The notes below the pieces were generated by a model, which saw only the letters and a program-made list of their open reading frames with translations, ran no database searches and was not told where the DNA came from. From positions 2,728,001 to 2,792,000 of the forward strand of contig NVQB01000001.1 in the NCBI GenBank assembly GCA_002319075.1: DNA of 64,000 nucleotides. Direction: 5' to 3'. Of the stretch, positions 35,754 through 43,651 are shown piece by piece (position 1 is the stretch's first letter; each line of letters opens with the position of its first letter). Made by a program: the position numbers and the translations under genes. Origin of the DNA: Sphingobacteriaceae bacterium (GTDB lineage: Bacteria > Bacteroidota > Bacteroidia > B-17B0 > Aurantibacillaceae).

Positions 35754-36656
35754 ATGTATTGTTTAGAAACACAGGCCTTAAGTTACAGTTTTTCAAAAAC
35801 GGAAAAAATCTTAGATGCTATAAACCTGCAGGTGCCCAAAGGTTGCATTTATGGGTTTCTTGGTCCGAACGGCGCTGGCAAGACTACCAGTTTAAAATTG
35901 GTAATGGGACTACTTAAAAAACAAGAAGGAGAGATTTCTATTTTTGGTCAATCTTTTGAAAAGAACCGTGTTGCTCTTCTGAAAAGAGTGGGCGCACTTA
36001 TAGAAAGCCCTTCATTGTATGGCCAATTAACCGCGTTTGAAAATCTCCTGGTGCTGCAAAAAGTGTATCAATGTCCAAAGTCAAGAATTGACGAGGTTTT
36101 ACAACTTGTTGGACTTTCCCACACTAAGAATAAAAAAACTTCTGCATTTTCGTTGGGGATGAAACAACGTCTAAGTATTGCCATGGCATTGCTTCATGAT
36201 CCTGAACTTCTTATTCTCGACGAACCCACAAACGGCCTCGATCCTAATGGTATTTTAGAAATGCGCATTTTATTAAAACGCCTCAATCAGCAAAACGGAA
36301 CTACACTTATCATATCCAGTCATTTATTAAGTGAGATTGAAAAGCTGGTAACACATGTTGGCGTTATTCATAAAGGCAGACTTATTTTCCAGGACAGTTT
36401 GCAAGCGTTAATGAACAAGCAAAATTTAAGTTCGGTTGTACGGCTTGATACCAGTGATGATTCCAGAGCCTGCCTGGTGTTACAAGAAGCGGGTTTTACA
36501 GCTGTAGAGATAGAAGGAAAATTAGTTATTTCTTATAAATCGAAAGAGGAAACTGCTTCTCTTATAAAAAAACTTATCGAAAATAAACTGGATATTTTTG
36601 AAGTGTGCATTGAGAAAAACGATCTCGAAACTGTTTTTATGGATCTTACAAAATAA
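35754..36656 (+). CDS. ABC transporter ATP-binding protein (BcrA-type)
   Basis: 300 aa. Walker A GPNGAGKTTSLK (about 36-47), signature FSLGMKQRLSIAMAL, Walker B LLILDEPTNGLDPNGI, and the His-loop ISSHLLSEIE are all present. The C-terminal extension (about 215-300) is as in BcrA/DrrA-type exporters for peptides or antibiotics. It lies 12 bp before a permease gene, and the pair is followed by a LytS-type kinase and LytTR regulator, a layout usual for inducible antimicrobial-peptide export. Confidence 0.9.
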   Translation: MYCLETQALSYSFSKTEKILDAINLQVPKGCIYGFLGPNGAGKTTSLKLVMGLLKKQEGEISIFGQSFEKNRVALLKRVGALIESPSLYGQLTAFENLLVLQKVYQCPKSRIDEVLQLVGLSHTKNKKTSAFSLGMKQRLSIAMALLHDPELLILDEPTNGLDPNGILEMRILLKRLNQQNGTTLIISSHLLSEIEKLVTHVGVIHKGRLIFQDSLQALMNKQNLSSVVRLDTSDDSRACLVLQEAGFTAVEIEGKLVISYKSKEETASLIKKLIENKLDIFEVCIEKNDLETVFMDLTK

Positions 36657-36668
36657 AACCCAGAAGAT

Positions 36669-37442
36669 ATGGTTACAGCTTTTATACATAGTTTCGCCGC
36701 TGAATGGCTTAAGAAAAAAAGAACTGCTGCATCGTGGCTAACCGTTTTAGGCGCTTTTTTTTCACCTCTTATTTTTTTGATTTATCAGCTCACTCATTTT
36801 ACCGAACTCTACCATCTTAGTCAGTCCCCTGTTTTTTGGGAATCTGTTTTTGATCATTGCTGGAGTTTTATGTGTACCATGCTTTTGCCACTGGGCGCCA
36901 TTTTAGCGGTGAGTCTTGTTACCCAAATCGAATTCCGAAATACAACCTGGAAACTCGCGCTGCTAACTCCGCAATCTCTTAGCACTTTATTTTTCTCAAA
37001 ATTTGCAGTGATCCTTTTTATGTTTGTGCAATTTTTTGTTTTGTTTTGCATCGGGACATATCTCTGCGGGATATTGCCAGCCGTAGTATACAGAGGTATT
37101 CCTTTTCCGGTGGAAAAATTCCCTTTTGAGATTTTATTGAAATTTTCCGGCAAATGCTTTTTTGATGCCTTACCTATTCTCGCAATTCAATATTTACTTG
37201 GACTCCAGTTTAAAAATTTCTTAGTGCCTCTCGGACTTGGAATAGGATTATACGTAGCTTCTATGATCGCTCTTTCGTGGAAATACGGTTACCTGGTTCC
37301 TTACATTTACCTCCCTTTAAATGTGTTGCGGGGCAGCTCAGTGGATTTCGAAATAAACCGGCATTTTTTCGCGGGACTCTATTTTGTGTTTTTTATGCTT
37401 CTTAGCTATCTTTTATTTATCACTAAAAAAGAGAAAGCATAA
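36669..37442 (+). CDS. ABC-2 type permease (bacteriocin-immunity-like)
   Basis: 257 aa with about six transmembrane helices (for example ILAVSLVTQIEFRNTTWKLA at the end of helix 2, then FSKFAVILFMFVQFFVLFCI). The pattern NTTWKLALLTPQS and the overall shape match BcrB/lantibiotic-immunity ABC permeases. It pairs with the upstream ATPase (12-bp gap), and its stop codon directly precedes the ATG of the kinase gene, indicating one transcript. Confidence 0.8.
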   Translation: MVTAFIHSFAAEWLKKKRTAASWLTVLGAFFSPLIFLIYQLTHFTELYHLSQSPVFWESVFDHCWSFMCTMLLPLGAILAVSLVTQIEFRNTTWKLALLTPQSLSTLFFSKFAVILFMFVQFFVLFCIGTYLCGILPAVVYRGIPFPVEKFPFEILLKFSGKCFFDALPILAIQYLLGLQFKNFLVPLGLGIGLYVASMIALSWKYGYLVPYIYLPLNVLRGSSVDFEINRHFFAGLYFVFFMLLSYLLFITKKEKA

Positions 37443-38468
37443 ATGAAAAAACCTGTGATCATTCTCCTGCATATCACTTACTGGACACTGTACTGCCTTC
37501 TTCTCCTCATGTTGTATGGCCTGACACGTTTAAACGAAAAAGTCCCTCATAACGGTTACGGTCTTCTTATGGTTTTGGCCCAGTCTGCCCTTTTACCTGC
37601 GGTTATTGCCTTTTATTCCTGCAACACTTTTCTTTTTTCGCTATTTCTGGGAAAGCGTAAAATTCTTTACTTTATTCTTTCTGGTGTTATTATTTCCATG
37701 TGTACGGTGGTTCCGGCAGAGATCCTGTTGTATTTTGAAATAAAAGGTGCTATCTGGAATTTTGAAAATTGCCTGGGTATTGGCCTTTTTATAACTGGAA
37801 ATGCCTTAATGAATGGCGGAATGGGTACTGTGATGCGAGCCTTTGTAGAATGGTACGAAGACATCAAAGTGAAAGAAGACCTTTCGAAAAAGAATTTTGA
37901 AACAGAATTGGCTTTAGTAAAATCGCAGATCAATCCCCATTTTTTATTTAATACCATTAACAACATTGATATGCTGATCCTTAAAGAGCCACAAAAAGCT
38001 TCCACCTATTTAAATAAATTGTCAGACATTATGCGTTTTATGCTTTATGAAACTAAAACGGAAAAAGTTTCTCTCAGTAAAGAATTGGCTTACATCGAAA
38101 AATACATCGAATTACAAAGAATAAGAAGTACAAATCATGCTTACGTAAAGTTTGAAATTGAAGGATTTTCAGAAGATATCCTGGTAGAGCCGCTTTTATT
38201 TATACCTTTTATTGAAAACGCTTTTAAACATACCGAAGACAAGGCAACCAACAATGCAATCCGGATTTCTTTTTTAATAACGAAAGAGAAAATTAATTTT
38301 GAGTGTTTTAATATTCGTACAAAGACTCAGGATTTGAAAACAGAGCATAGTGGACTGGGAAACGAACTTATTACAAAACGTTTAGCTTTATTATATCCTG
38401 GCAAACACAAAATGGAGATTGGCGATCGGGAAGATGCTTATCTTGTAAAAATTGAATTGAAGATTTGA
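37443..38468 (+). CDS. LytS-type sensor histidine kinase
   Basis: 341 aa. Four N-terminal transmembrane helices (about 5-125) are followed by the His_kinase domain: H-box KSQINPHFLFNTINNIDMLI (about 160-179), then the ATPase lobe with EPLLFIPFIENAFKH and SGLGNELITKRLALLYPG. This is the LytS/YehU type that signals to LytTR regulators. The ATG follows the permease stop with no gap, and its stop overlaps the start of the response regulator by 4 bp (TTGA), so the four genes are coupled. Confidence 0.9.
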   Translation: MKKPVIILLHITYWTLYCLLLLMLYGLTRLNEKVPHNGYGLLMVLAQSALLPAVIAFYSCNTFLFSLFLGKRKILYFILSGVIISMCTVVPAEILLYFEIKGAIWNFENCLGIGLFITGNALMNGGMGTVMRAFVEWYEDIKVKEDLSKKNFETELALVKSQINPHFLFNTINNIDMLILKEPQKASTYLNKLSDIMRFMLYETKTEKVSLSKELAYIEKYIELQRIRSTNHAYVKFEIEGFSEDILVEPLLFIPFIENAFKHTEDKATNNAIRISFLITKEKINFECFNIRTKTQDLKTEHSGLGNELITKRLALLYPGKHKMEIGDREDAYLVKIELKI

Positions 38469-39166
38469 ACATCCGCGCCATCATAATTGAAGACGAGCCA
38501 CTCGCCGTAGAACGTACAAAAATGTACCTCGAAAAAATTCCTTTCGTGAGTCTTGTCGCCTGCTTTACAAAAGCTAAAGACGCTTTAGAATTTTTAGGAA
38601 CGAATTCCATTGATCTTATTTTTCTGGATATTAACCTGGGAGAAATTTCCGGGATTCAGCTTTTAGAAACCAAGCGTCCGGAAGCCGAAGTTATTATTAC
38701 CACTGCTTACGAAGAGCACGCTTTAAAAGGATATGAATTAAATGTCATTGATTATTTATTAAAGCCTTACAGCTTCGAAAGGTTTTTACAGGCGGTTGAA
38801 AAGGTTCTGGCTAAACTTTCAAAAAAAGAAAATGAAGTTTCGGAGAGATTTATTTTTATTAAAACGGAGAACCGGGTTGAAAAAGTGTTTTTAAAGGAAA
38901 TTCTTTACATAGAAGGCATGCGCGATTATAGGAGGATTCACACGCTAAGCAAAAGAATTATGACTTTGCAGAATTTTAAGGAACTGGAAATAGAAATTCC
39001 ATCAGCCATCATCTGTCGGGTCCACAAATCGTACATGGTTGCTTTAGATAAGATAGTTGCTTTTGAAAAGGATAAATTGAAAGTGGGCGAGGTGGTTATT
39101 CCCATTTCAGAGACCTATAAAAAAGGTTTTTTTGATCTTCTTCCGTATCCTTTAAAAAAGGATTAA
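38465..39166 (+). CDS. LytTR-family response regulator
   Basis: 233 aa. A receiver domain (RAIIIEDEPLAVERT with acidic pair; phospho-acceptor Asp in IDLIFLDINLGE, about 56; KPYSFERF) and a LytTR DNA-binding domain (FIFIKTENRVEKVFLKEILY, YIEGMRDYRRIHT, IPSAIICRVHKSYMVALDKI). The start is TTG overlapping the kinase stop, with no ATG before residue 19. The stop overlaps the stop of the converging nuclease gene by 4 bases. It probably controls its own ABC operon. Confidence 0.92.
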   Translation: MNIRAIIIEDEPLAVERTKMYLEKIPFVSLVACFTKAKDALEFLGTNSIDLIFLDINLGEISGIQLLETKRPEAEVIITTAYEEHALKGYELNVIDYLLKPYSFERFLQAVEKVLAKLSKKENEVSERFIFIKTENRVEKVFLKEILYIEGMRDYRRIHTLSKRIMTLQNFKELEIEIPSAIICRVHKSYMVALDKIVAFEKDKLKVGEVVIPISETYKKGFFDLLPYPLKKD

Positions 39167-39924
39167 ACGGGTTTTTTAAAAGTCTGGTTTAAAACTGAAG
39201 CCAGCCTCAATCCGCTTTTAACTAGTTGCATTTTGATAATAGGGGTTATCTTTTCCAGATATTCATCACCTAATTTATTTCCCTGGAAATCATAAGCGTA
39301 TGATAAAAGGGCGCGCGATTCTTCCATCCAGGCCATTACGTCAATGCGCTGATAGTTAGTAATGTCTCTTTTAGTAAAATTGGAGGCCAGGCGCAGACAA
39401 TCTTCTGCGGTTATGGCTTTGTATTCCAGAACTTCCGAATCCCAAACTTCATGCAGATCGGTGGTTTTATAAAAGAACCTGAGTTTAATGTTACTTCCAC
39501 CTTTGTCCTTCACAAAACCACAATGCAGGGGCTGATGAATGTCGGCTACTAAATGTGTTAAGAGCTTAAGAGAAAGAAAAGTTTCTTTAGTACTGGTTCT
39601 TTTTTTTAAGGTCTTAATTAAATTCTCCAGAACATTTATAATATCGGGTTGTTTTGTGCGCACATAGGTTTTATCATTCTCTATGGCTACAAAATGCCAG
39701 GGCTTCATAAAATCGTAAGATGAGTTCATAACGACTTCATCCATCCAGTAACCGGCTTTTTCAAGGGAAATCCCTTGCAAATATTTTTCCACCGAATCGG
39801 CTACAGCTGGCTCCAGGTAACGGGTTGCAATCTGTGTGACTATCTTATGAGCGCGGGGACCCCAGGCAAAAGCATTTGAAACAAGGCACAGAGTTAGGAG
39901 AAGGATGGGTATACGTCTATTCAC
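39163..39924 (-). CDS. Secreted S1/P1-family zinc-dependent nuclease
   Basis: 253 aa. The start is GTG at 39924; an in-frame stop lies two codons upstream and there is no ATG. The signal peptide (1-20, cleavage after SNAFA) exposes Trp21 as residue 1 of the mature enzyme, as in P1 nuclease, where Trp1 and His6 bind zinc; here W21 and H26 (WGPRAHKIV) fit. Other zinc-ligand segments are YWMDEVV, KPWHFVA, THLVADIHQPLHCG and DLHEVWDSEVL. The enzyme degrades single-stranded DNA or RNA, in the periplasm or outside the cell. Its upstream region and signal-peptide codons are repeated in the toxin array next to it. Confidence 0.9.
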   Translation of the reverse strand: MNRRIPILLLTLCLVSNAFAWGPRAHKIVTQIATRYLEPAVADSVEKYLQGISLEKAGYWMDEVVMNSSYDFMKPWHFVAIENDKTYVRTKQPDIINVLENLIKTLKKRTSTKETFLSLKLLTHLVADIHQPLHCGFVKDKGGSNIKLRFFYKTTDLHEVWDSEVLEYKAITAEDCLRLASNFTKRDITNYQRIDVMAWMEESRALLSYAYDFQGNKLGDEYLEKITPIIKMQLVKSGLRLASVLNQTFKKPV

Positions 39925-40023
39925 ATTTTAAATGTAGAAGTAATTGTAATAAAAAACAATACCTATGGAAGGGTATTTTCCCGAAATGACTAGGAGGAAA
40001 ACCACATTTTGGGAAATGTTGGG
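39844..40023 (-). repeat. Signal-peptide repeat, copy A (native nuclease copy)
   Basis: Runs from the upstream word CCACATTTTGGGAAATGTTG to the codons for WGPRAHK (CTTATGAGCGCGGGGACC on the plus strand). This is the functional copy that fronts the nuclease, and the other copies break from it right after the AHK codons. Confidence 0.85.
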
Positions 40024-40135
40024 ATAAATTAGATTTTTATTACTAGTTGAAATCTCTTATAATTAAGTCTCTTAACGATATGGCTTAGCTATCGAATAAT
40101 GCAGACACACAAATTATTATTATCTATAGAAAATT

Positions 40136-40666
40136 TTATATGTTTTGAATGAAGTAAGGTTCAAAAAAAGATTCTTCAACTTTTATATTTTTAAATCCCA
40201 AGATTAGAAATTGGGTTGCAATTTCCCGATAAGTTTCACCAATTGGTAAAAAACAGAGAATGTGATTTTCTGAGCATGACAAGCATCTTTTGAATAAAAT
40301 GAAAACAGGAATATTTTTCCCATTGTAAAAAAATGAAACGTAATATTTTTCACTGTCGACTTTAAAAACGTTCTGATCTAATAAATTCGCAATTTTAATC
40401 AGTGCATCTTTATTTAAATGATGGATCCAGGAACTTTTTAATTGAAAAGATTCTCCTAAGCCTTTTCTTACCCCACCATTTTCATGAATTTCAAAATTTA
40501 TTTCAAAATTGCAGTTTTCACAGTTGCAATAGATAAATTTATCTGCGAAAGGAAATTTATTAAAATCCGCACTTCTATTTTCTATTTTTCCTAACTCTAG
40601 AAAGGTTGTTTTATCTTTAACCTTAAAGTATATATCTTCTACATCTTTTATTGAACTAATTCCCAT
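40136..40666 (-). CDS. Putative immunity protein with Cys-pair motifs
   Basis: 176 aa, no signal peptide, so cytoplasmic. Two Cys clusters, FIYCNCENCNFEI (about 44-56) and RCLSCSENHILC (about 126-137), suggest a zinc-binding fold. It overlaps the 3' end of the frameshifted TNT-like toxin gene by 19 bp, the usual place for a cognate immunity gene. A diverged copy of its last 110 bp is found at 41985-42110. I do not recognise the family; the immunity role is inferred from position. Confidence 0.55.
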   Translation of the reverse strand: MGISSIKDVEDIYFKVKDKTTFLELGKIENRSADFNKFPFADKFIYCNCENCNFEINFEIHENGGVRKGLGESFQLKSSWIHHLNKDALIKIANLLDQNVFKVDSEKYYVSFFYNGKNIPVFILFKRCLSCSENHILCFLPIGETYREIATQFLILGFKNIKVEESFFEPYFIQNI

Positions 40667-41264
40667 GTTTTTAAAAGTAAATTATACTTGTATTTTTCAG
40701 GTATTTCAATTTCATTTTGATTTAGCAATATATCGAATTTTTCTGAGCATTTAATTTGAATCGCTCCTCCCTGTTTTTCGAACCATGGCATGGCTTCTCC
40801 GAATTCTATAAAAACATTAGAATTCTTTTTCATTTTAACTTTAATATAATGATAGTCTCCATATTTTAAAGCATTGGCTTCTGGATCAAAATAATTTTCC
40901 ATTAGTGCTCTCGATTCTATTGTATAAACTCCTACTGTATAATTCAAAGGGTGAGGCATAACCTCCCGTAATGTTTTCTCCATAGTGAAATCTATCAAAT
41001 AATTCATCTGCTTTTGAATTTCTTACTTCAGACACCCCCCCAAACACCCTCGCAAGGAGGATATTCGATTGCAGGATCTAGTACGAATTTCCTATAAACA
41101 TTTTGCTTATGAGCGCGGGGACCCCAGGCAAAGGCCTTTGAAACCAGGCACACAACTAAAAGAAGGGTGGGTAAGCGTGATTCACATTTTAAGTATAGAA
41201 ATTGTAATAAAAAACAATACCTGTGGAAGGGTATTTTCGCGAAATTAACTGGGGGAGAAAGCAC
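40648..41264 (-). pseudogene. Frameshifted TNT-like secreted toxin
   Basis: The 5' part (41264 down) reads through the signal-peptide repeat into QNVYRKFVLDPAIEYPPCEG, then stops after VWGGV because a run of seven C (plus strand, about 41034-41041) has one base more than in the two sister copies. Removing that base restores SEVRNSKADELFDRFHYGE with GGYASP. A second shift just after ASP (CCCTTT) is needed to reach YTIESRALMENY and PWFEKQGGAIQIK. Those motifs match TNT (NAD+ glycohydrolase) toxins. The frames differ by two bases overall, so no single product can be made unless both shifts are sequence errors or are bypassed. Confidence 0.75.
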
Positions 41265-41278
41265 ATTTTAGGGAATGT
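41106..41278 (-). repeat. Signal-peptide repeat, copy B
   Basis: About 173 bp, closely matching copies D and E and more distantly the nuclease copy A. It covers GCACATTTTAGGGAATGT upstream through the WGPRAHK codons. Confidence 0.85.
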
Positions 41279-41317
41279 GCTTTTGTGTCAGGGTTTTATT
41301 TAAGAATCTAACGCAAT

Positions 41318-41653
41318 TTAAATTGTTTTAAGTGAGATCTCTTCAATTGGGCTTAGTGTAACTGGAAAAGGAAAATTATAGTTAGATTTTGTTCTTTCCT
41401 CCCAAATTTTTTCAATAGCATCTTTACTGATAATTTTATGATAAACTCCTCGATCATAAAGCTCTAAAGAAAGACTTTCAAACGCAACTTTGTCATCTGT
41501 AACTATCCTGTAACTGTCTTCACTTATTTTACTTATATCAAAAGGGAAATTGCGGTATAGTGCTTTGGTGGTGACAAAAAATGAGTTAGAGATTTCACTT
41601 TTTTTAATCACAAAATAGAAAACGTTTAAAACTCCGGTTTTTATAAAAGGCAA
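41318..41653 (-). CDS. Putative immunity protein, WEER family (orphan copy)
   Basis: 111 aa as given from a TTG; coding similarity appears to continue upstream (NDYEYRLYFHGQ against NNVEYRLVRVG in the homologue), so the true 5' end is uncertain and may be damaged. The C-terminus (GVYHKIISKDAIEKIWEER, then YNFPFPVTL) is clearly related to the protein at 46370-46765 (GMYEAKINKYDIELLWEER, then YLFPEDL). It follows an orphan fragment of the same toxin C-terminus that precedes the other copy, so the two families are matched toxin and immunity partners by position. Confidence 0.55.
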   Translation of the reverse strand: MPFIKTGVLNVFYFVIKKSEISNSFFVTTKALYRNFPFDISKISEDSYRIVTDDKVAFESLSLELYDRGVYHKIISKDAIEKIWEERTKSNYNFPFPVTLSPIEEISLKTI

Positions 41654-41765
41654 TTCAATCGGAGGATTCTGACCATGAAAATAGAGTCTATACTCATAAT
41701 CATTACACCATAATTAGTATTCTAGTTCTTTATATATGGTGTAAGTTCCGAAACGCATTTTTAAA

Positions 41766-41980
41766 TTATTGGTTGATTGATACAAATTTACCAATTGCTG
41801 GATTAAATTCAGCTACAATCTTTTCATCACCGTTTTCTATTCCATTCGGGTACTCCTAATCGCGTCTTCGATCCTGCAGTAAAACCATGGTTAGTAAAAG
41901 GAAAAGCGTCTGGTTCTGGAATATTGAAAGGAATTGATGCAATATCACTATTGGTGGCTTTGAAACGAATAACGCAGATA
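41766..41980 (-). pseudogene. Orphan C-terminal fragment of the 1,127-aa toxin family
   Basis: On the minus strand one frame gives CVIRFKATNSDIASIPFNIP, then PFTNHGFTAGSKTRLGVPE, and after a one-base shift YPNGIENGDEKI with FNPAIGKFVSINQ and a stop. This aligns with the C-terminus of the protein at 46762-50145 (CLIVRFKTLDFASIEIP, PYPFTGQGYTAGTNGVLGVP, YPNSLKLEDKAE, LNKFVKP). There is no start codon or N-terminal part. Confidence 0.8.
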
Positions 41981-41984
41981 ACTA

Positions 41985-42110
41985 AATTACTATCTATTGA
42001 AAATTTTACAAGTTTTGAATGAAATAAGCTTCAAAAAAAGAATCTTCAACTTTTATATTTTTAACTCCCAAGATTAGAAGTTGGGTTGCAATTTCCCGAT
42101 AAGCTTCACC
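41985..42110 (-). pseudogene. 3' fragment of the immunity gene at 40136-40666
   Basis: About 125 bp matching the last codons and downstream sequence of the 40136-40666 gene (GAATGAAATAAGCTTCAAAA, then CCAAGATTAGAAGTTGGGTT). It is joined without a gap to a truncated signal-peptide repeat, so it records a deletion or recombination between array units. Confidence 0.8.
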
Positions 42111-42240
42111 TTGAAACCAGGCACACAACTAAAAGAAGGGTGGGTAAGCGTCATTCACATTTTAAGTGTAGAAGTAATTGTACAAAAAAGCAAGAGCCAA
42201 TGAAGAGTATTTCCCCCGAGATAAACAGGTATCAAGCATA
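42111..42240 (-). repeat. Signal-peptide repeat, copy C (truncated, diverged)
   Basis: Begins inside the signal-peptide codons (TTGAAACCAGGCACACAACT) and runs upstream with clear but lower similarity. The WGPRAHK end is missing and no ORF uses it. Confidence 0.7.
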
Positions 42241-42270
42241 TTGATAAAAAAAAGTTGCTAAGTTCTTGAG

Positions 42271-42516
42271 CTAATCAAATATAATTTTAGTTCTTCCTGG
42301 TGTTGAATTTTGCGACGCAAAATAGTCCAGAATTTCTTTTTTTTCTTTATCTGAAATTTTTCCGTTTGAATCCTCCTTTTCCCATTTTCGTAAAGAGGAA
42401 AGATCTGCGTAAAAAACAGGAGGATCAAAGGTCAATTCGCCAGACACGACTACTTTTTTTTGATCATATATTATTACCATAGCTCCCCTCGAAATAATTG
42501 AAAAACTTATATCCAT
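42271..42516 (-). CDS. Imm74-like immunity protein
   Basis: 81 aa, cytoplasmic. The pattern ISRGAMVIIYDQKKVVVSGE, then FYADLSSLRKWEKED, then ISDKEKKEILDYF and a final KIIFD resembles Imm74-family immunity proteins as I remember them (strand, D-x-SS-x-x-x-W-E, helix, I-x-F-D ending). No toxin remnant precedes it, so it is an orphan in the array. Confidence 0.6.
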   Translation of the reverse strand: MDISFSIISRGAMVIIYDQKKVVVSGELTFDPPVFYADLSSLRKWEKEDSNGKISDKEKKEILDYFASQNSTPGRTKIIFD

Positions 42517-42594
42517 TGCTAATTCTAATTAGTTTGTCTTGGTTAACAATTTAAAATGTTCTGAGTTGATGAGATAAAGGGAAGGGTATTTTAG

Positions 42595-42927
42595 TTATTT
42601 CCGGTCAAGATAAAGCCCCTTATTAATTTCCACTAATAATTTAAAAGTTTTATCCATTTCATCATCAAGTAGAGGAAAGGTCTTATTTAATATATTTTCG
42701 GGATAAATTCTGGCGAAATTATTTACGGATTCTATAATCCACTTTAGATTTTCAATTGAATCATTTGCTAAAAACGCACTGATAGATGAGTTTGTAATAT
42801 CAAGAGCTCTTGACTTTAAAAGTGAATTAGAAATGGATGAAATTTTTTCTGCTTCCGACGCACAAGCGATAAAATAGTCAAAATTATGTTTTAGAATTTT
42901 GGCTTTTACTACAGTTAGTTTTTCCAT
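42595..42927 (-). CDS. Small all-helical putative immunity protein
   Basis: 110 aa from the ATG at 42927 (MEKLTVVKAKILKHNFDYFI); the frame is open 29 codons further but that part is basic, compositionally odd and unlikely to be translated. The sequence is helical with no signal peptide or catalytic motif. It lies between other orphan immunity-like genes on the same strand, which is the only basis for the role. Confidence 0.45.
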   Translation of the reverse strand: MEKLTVVKAKILKHNFDYFIACASEAEKISSISNSLLKSRALDITNSSISAFLANDSIENLKWIIESVNNFARIYPENILNKTFPLLDDEMDKTFKLLVEINKGLYLDRK

Positions 42928-43260
42928 GGTATTTCTGTATCTGGCAAAGAAACGATATTTTCTGAAAATTCTAGTTTTATAGTGCAAAGAAAAACATTCC
43001 TGCAAGCGTGCCATACAATACAGCGATTTTAATAAAAACTTTAAGTCAACACTAGATGTGAACCTGACGACATAAAACTACGAGATTTTTATACCTCATG
43101 AAGGTATTTGTTTGACATAGAACAGCAAATAATGGAACGTTTTATATTGTACTGGGTGGATGTTGTGGAGTACGTTTTAATTCAAACACCTATAGTTAAC
43201 GAAGGAGAAATGTACTATTTCTATTAGAGGTAATGTAAATTGATTTTTTATCATTGAGGT
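42928..43260. other. Non-coding stretch within the toxin array
   Basis: 333 bases with no supported gene. It is AT-rich, and no repeat copy, toxin fragment or terminator was recognised. Confidence 0.5.
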
Positions 43261-43494
43261 TTACGCACTAGCAACTGGAGTATCAACTTCTCTAACGTTG
43301 TAGAATTCATAGTTATTTCTAATTTTTTCGGATAAATTTTTTAAGGAGTCAAAATCCTCAGTAATTTCTTCGGGAATCAATATGAAACTTCGAGAGTAAT
43401 CTACTAGACCAAAAAAGACAACTTCAATAATTAATTTGCTGTTTAATTCGTAAAGAATAAAATCCCAGTTTTTTTTATAAAGTACCTTCGCCAT
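43261..43494 (-). CDS. Small putative immunity protein
   Basis: 77 aa, cytoplasmic, alpha/beta (MAKVLYKKNWDFILYELNSK, then SFILIPEEITEDFDSLKNLS). It starts 10 bp after the stop of an orphan toxin C-terminal fragment (43505-43651), the same order as the complete toxin-immunity pairs nearby. The family was not recognised. Confidence 0.5.
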   Translation of the reverse strand: MAKVLYKKNWDFILYELNSKLIIEVVFFGLVDYSRSFILIPEEITEDFDSLKNLSEKIRNNYEFYNVREVDTPVASA

Positions 43495-43504
43495 AAATTG
43501 TGTT

Positions 43505-43651
43505 TTATAATTCTGTTACTGTAAAATCAACATCTTTTATCATTCCTTCTGTTTTAATTATCGCTTCTAATTGGCCCGTTGGTGATTTTCCTCCCGGTAT
43601 CCAATGGATGTTAGTGCCTAATTCATTACCACTTGGTGAGGTAAAACAGCT
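43505..43651 (-). pseudogene. Orphan toxin C-terminal fragment
   Basis: 48 codons in the same frame as, and directly after, the amber stop of the upstream gene: SCFTSPSGNELGTNIHWIPG with GKSPTGQLEAIIKTEG and DVDFTVTEL. It has no start codon. GKSPTGQLEAII and the final strand look like the end of a secreted toxin domain; I cannot name the family. The immunity-like gene at 43261-43494 follows at once. Confidence 0.55.
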
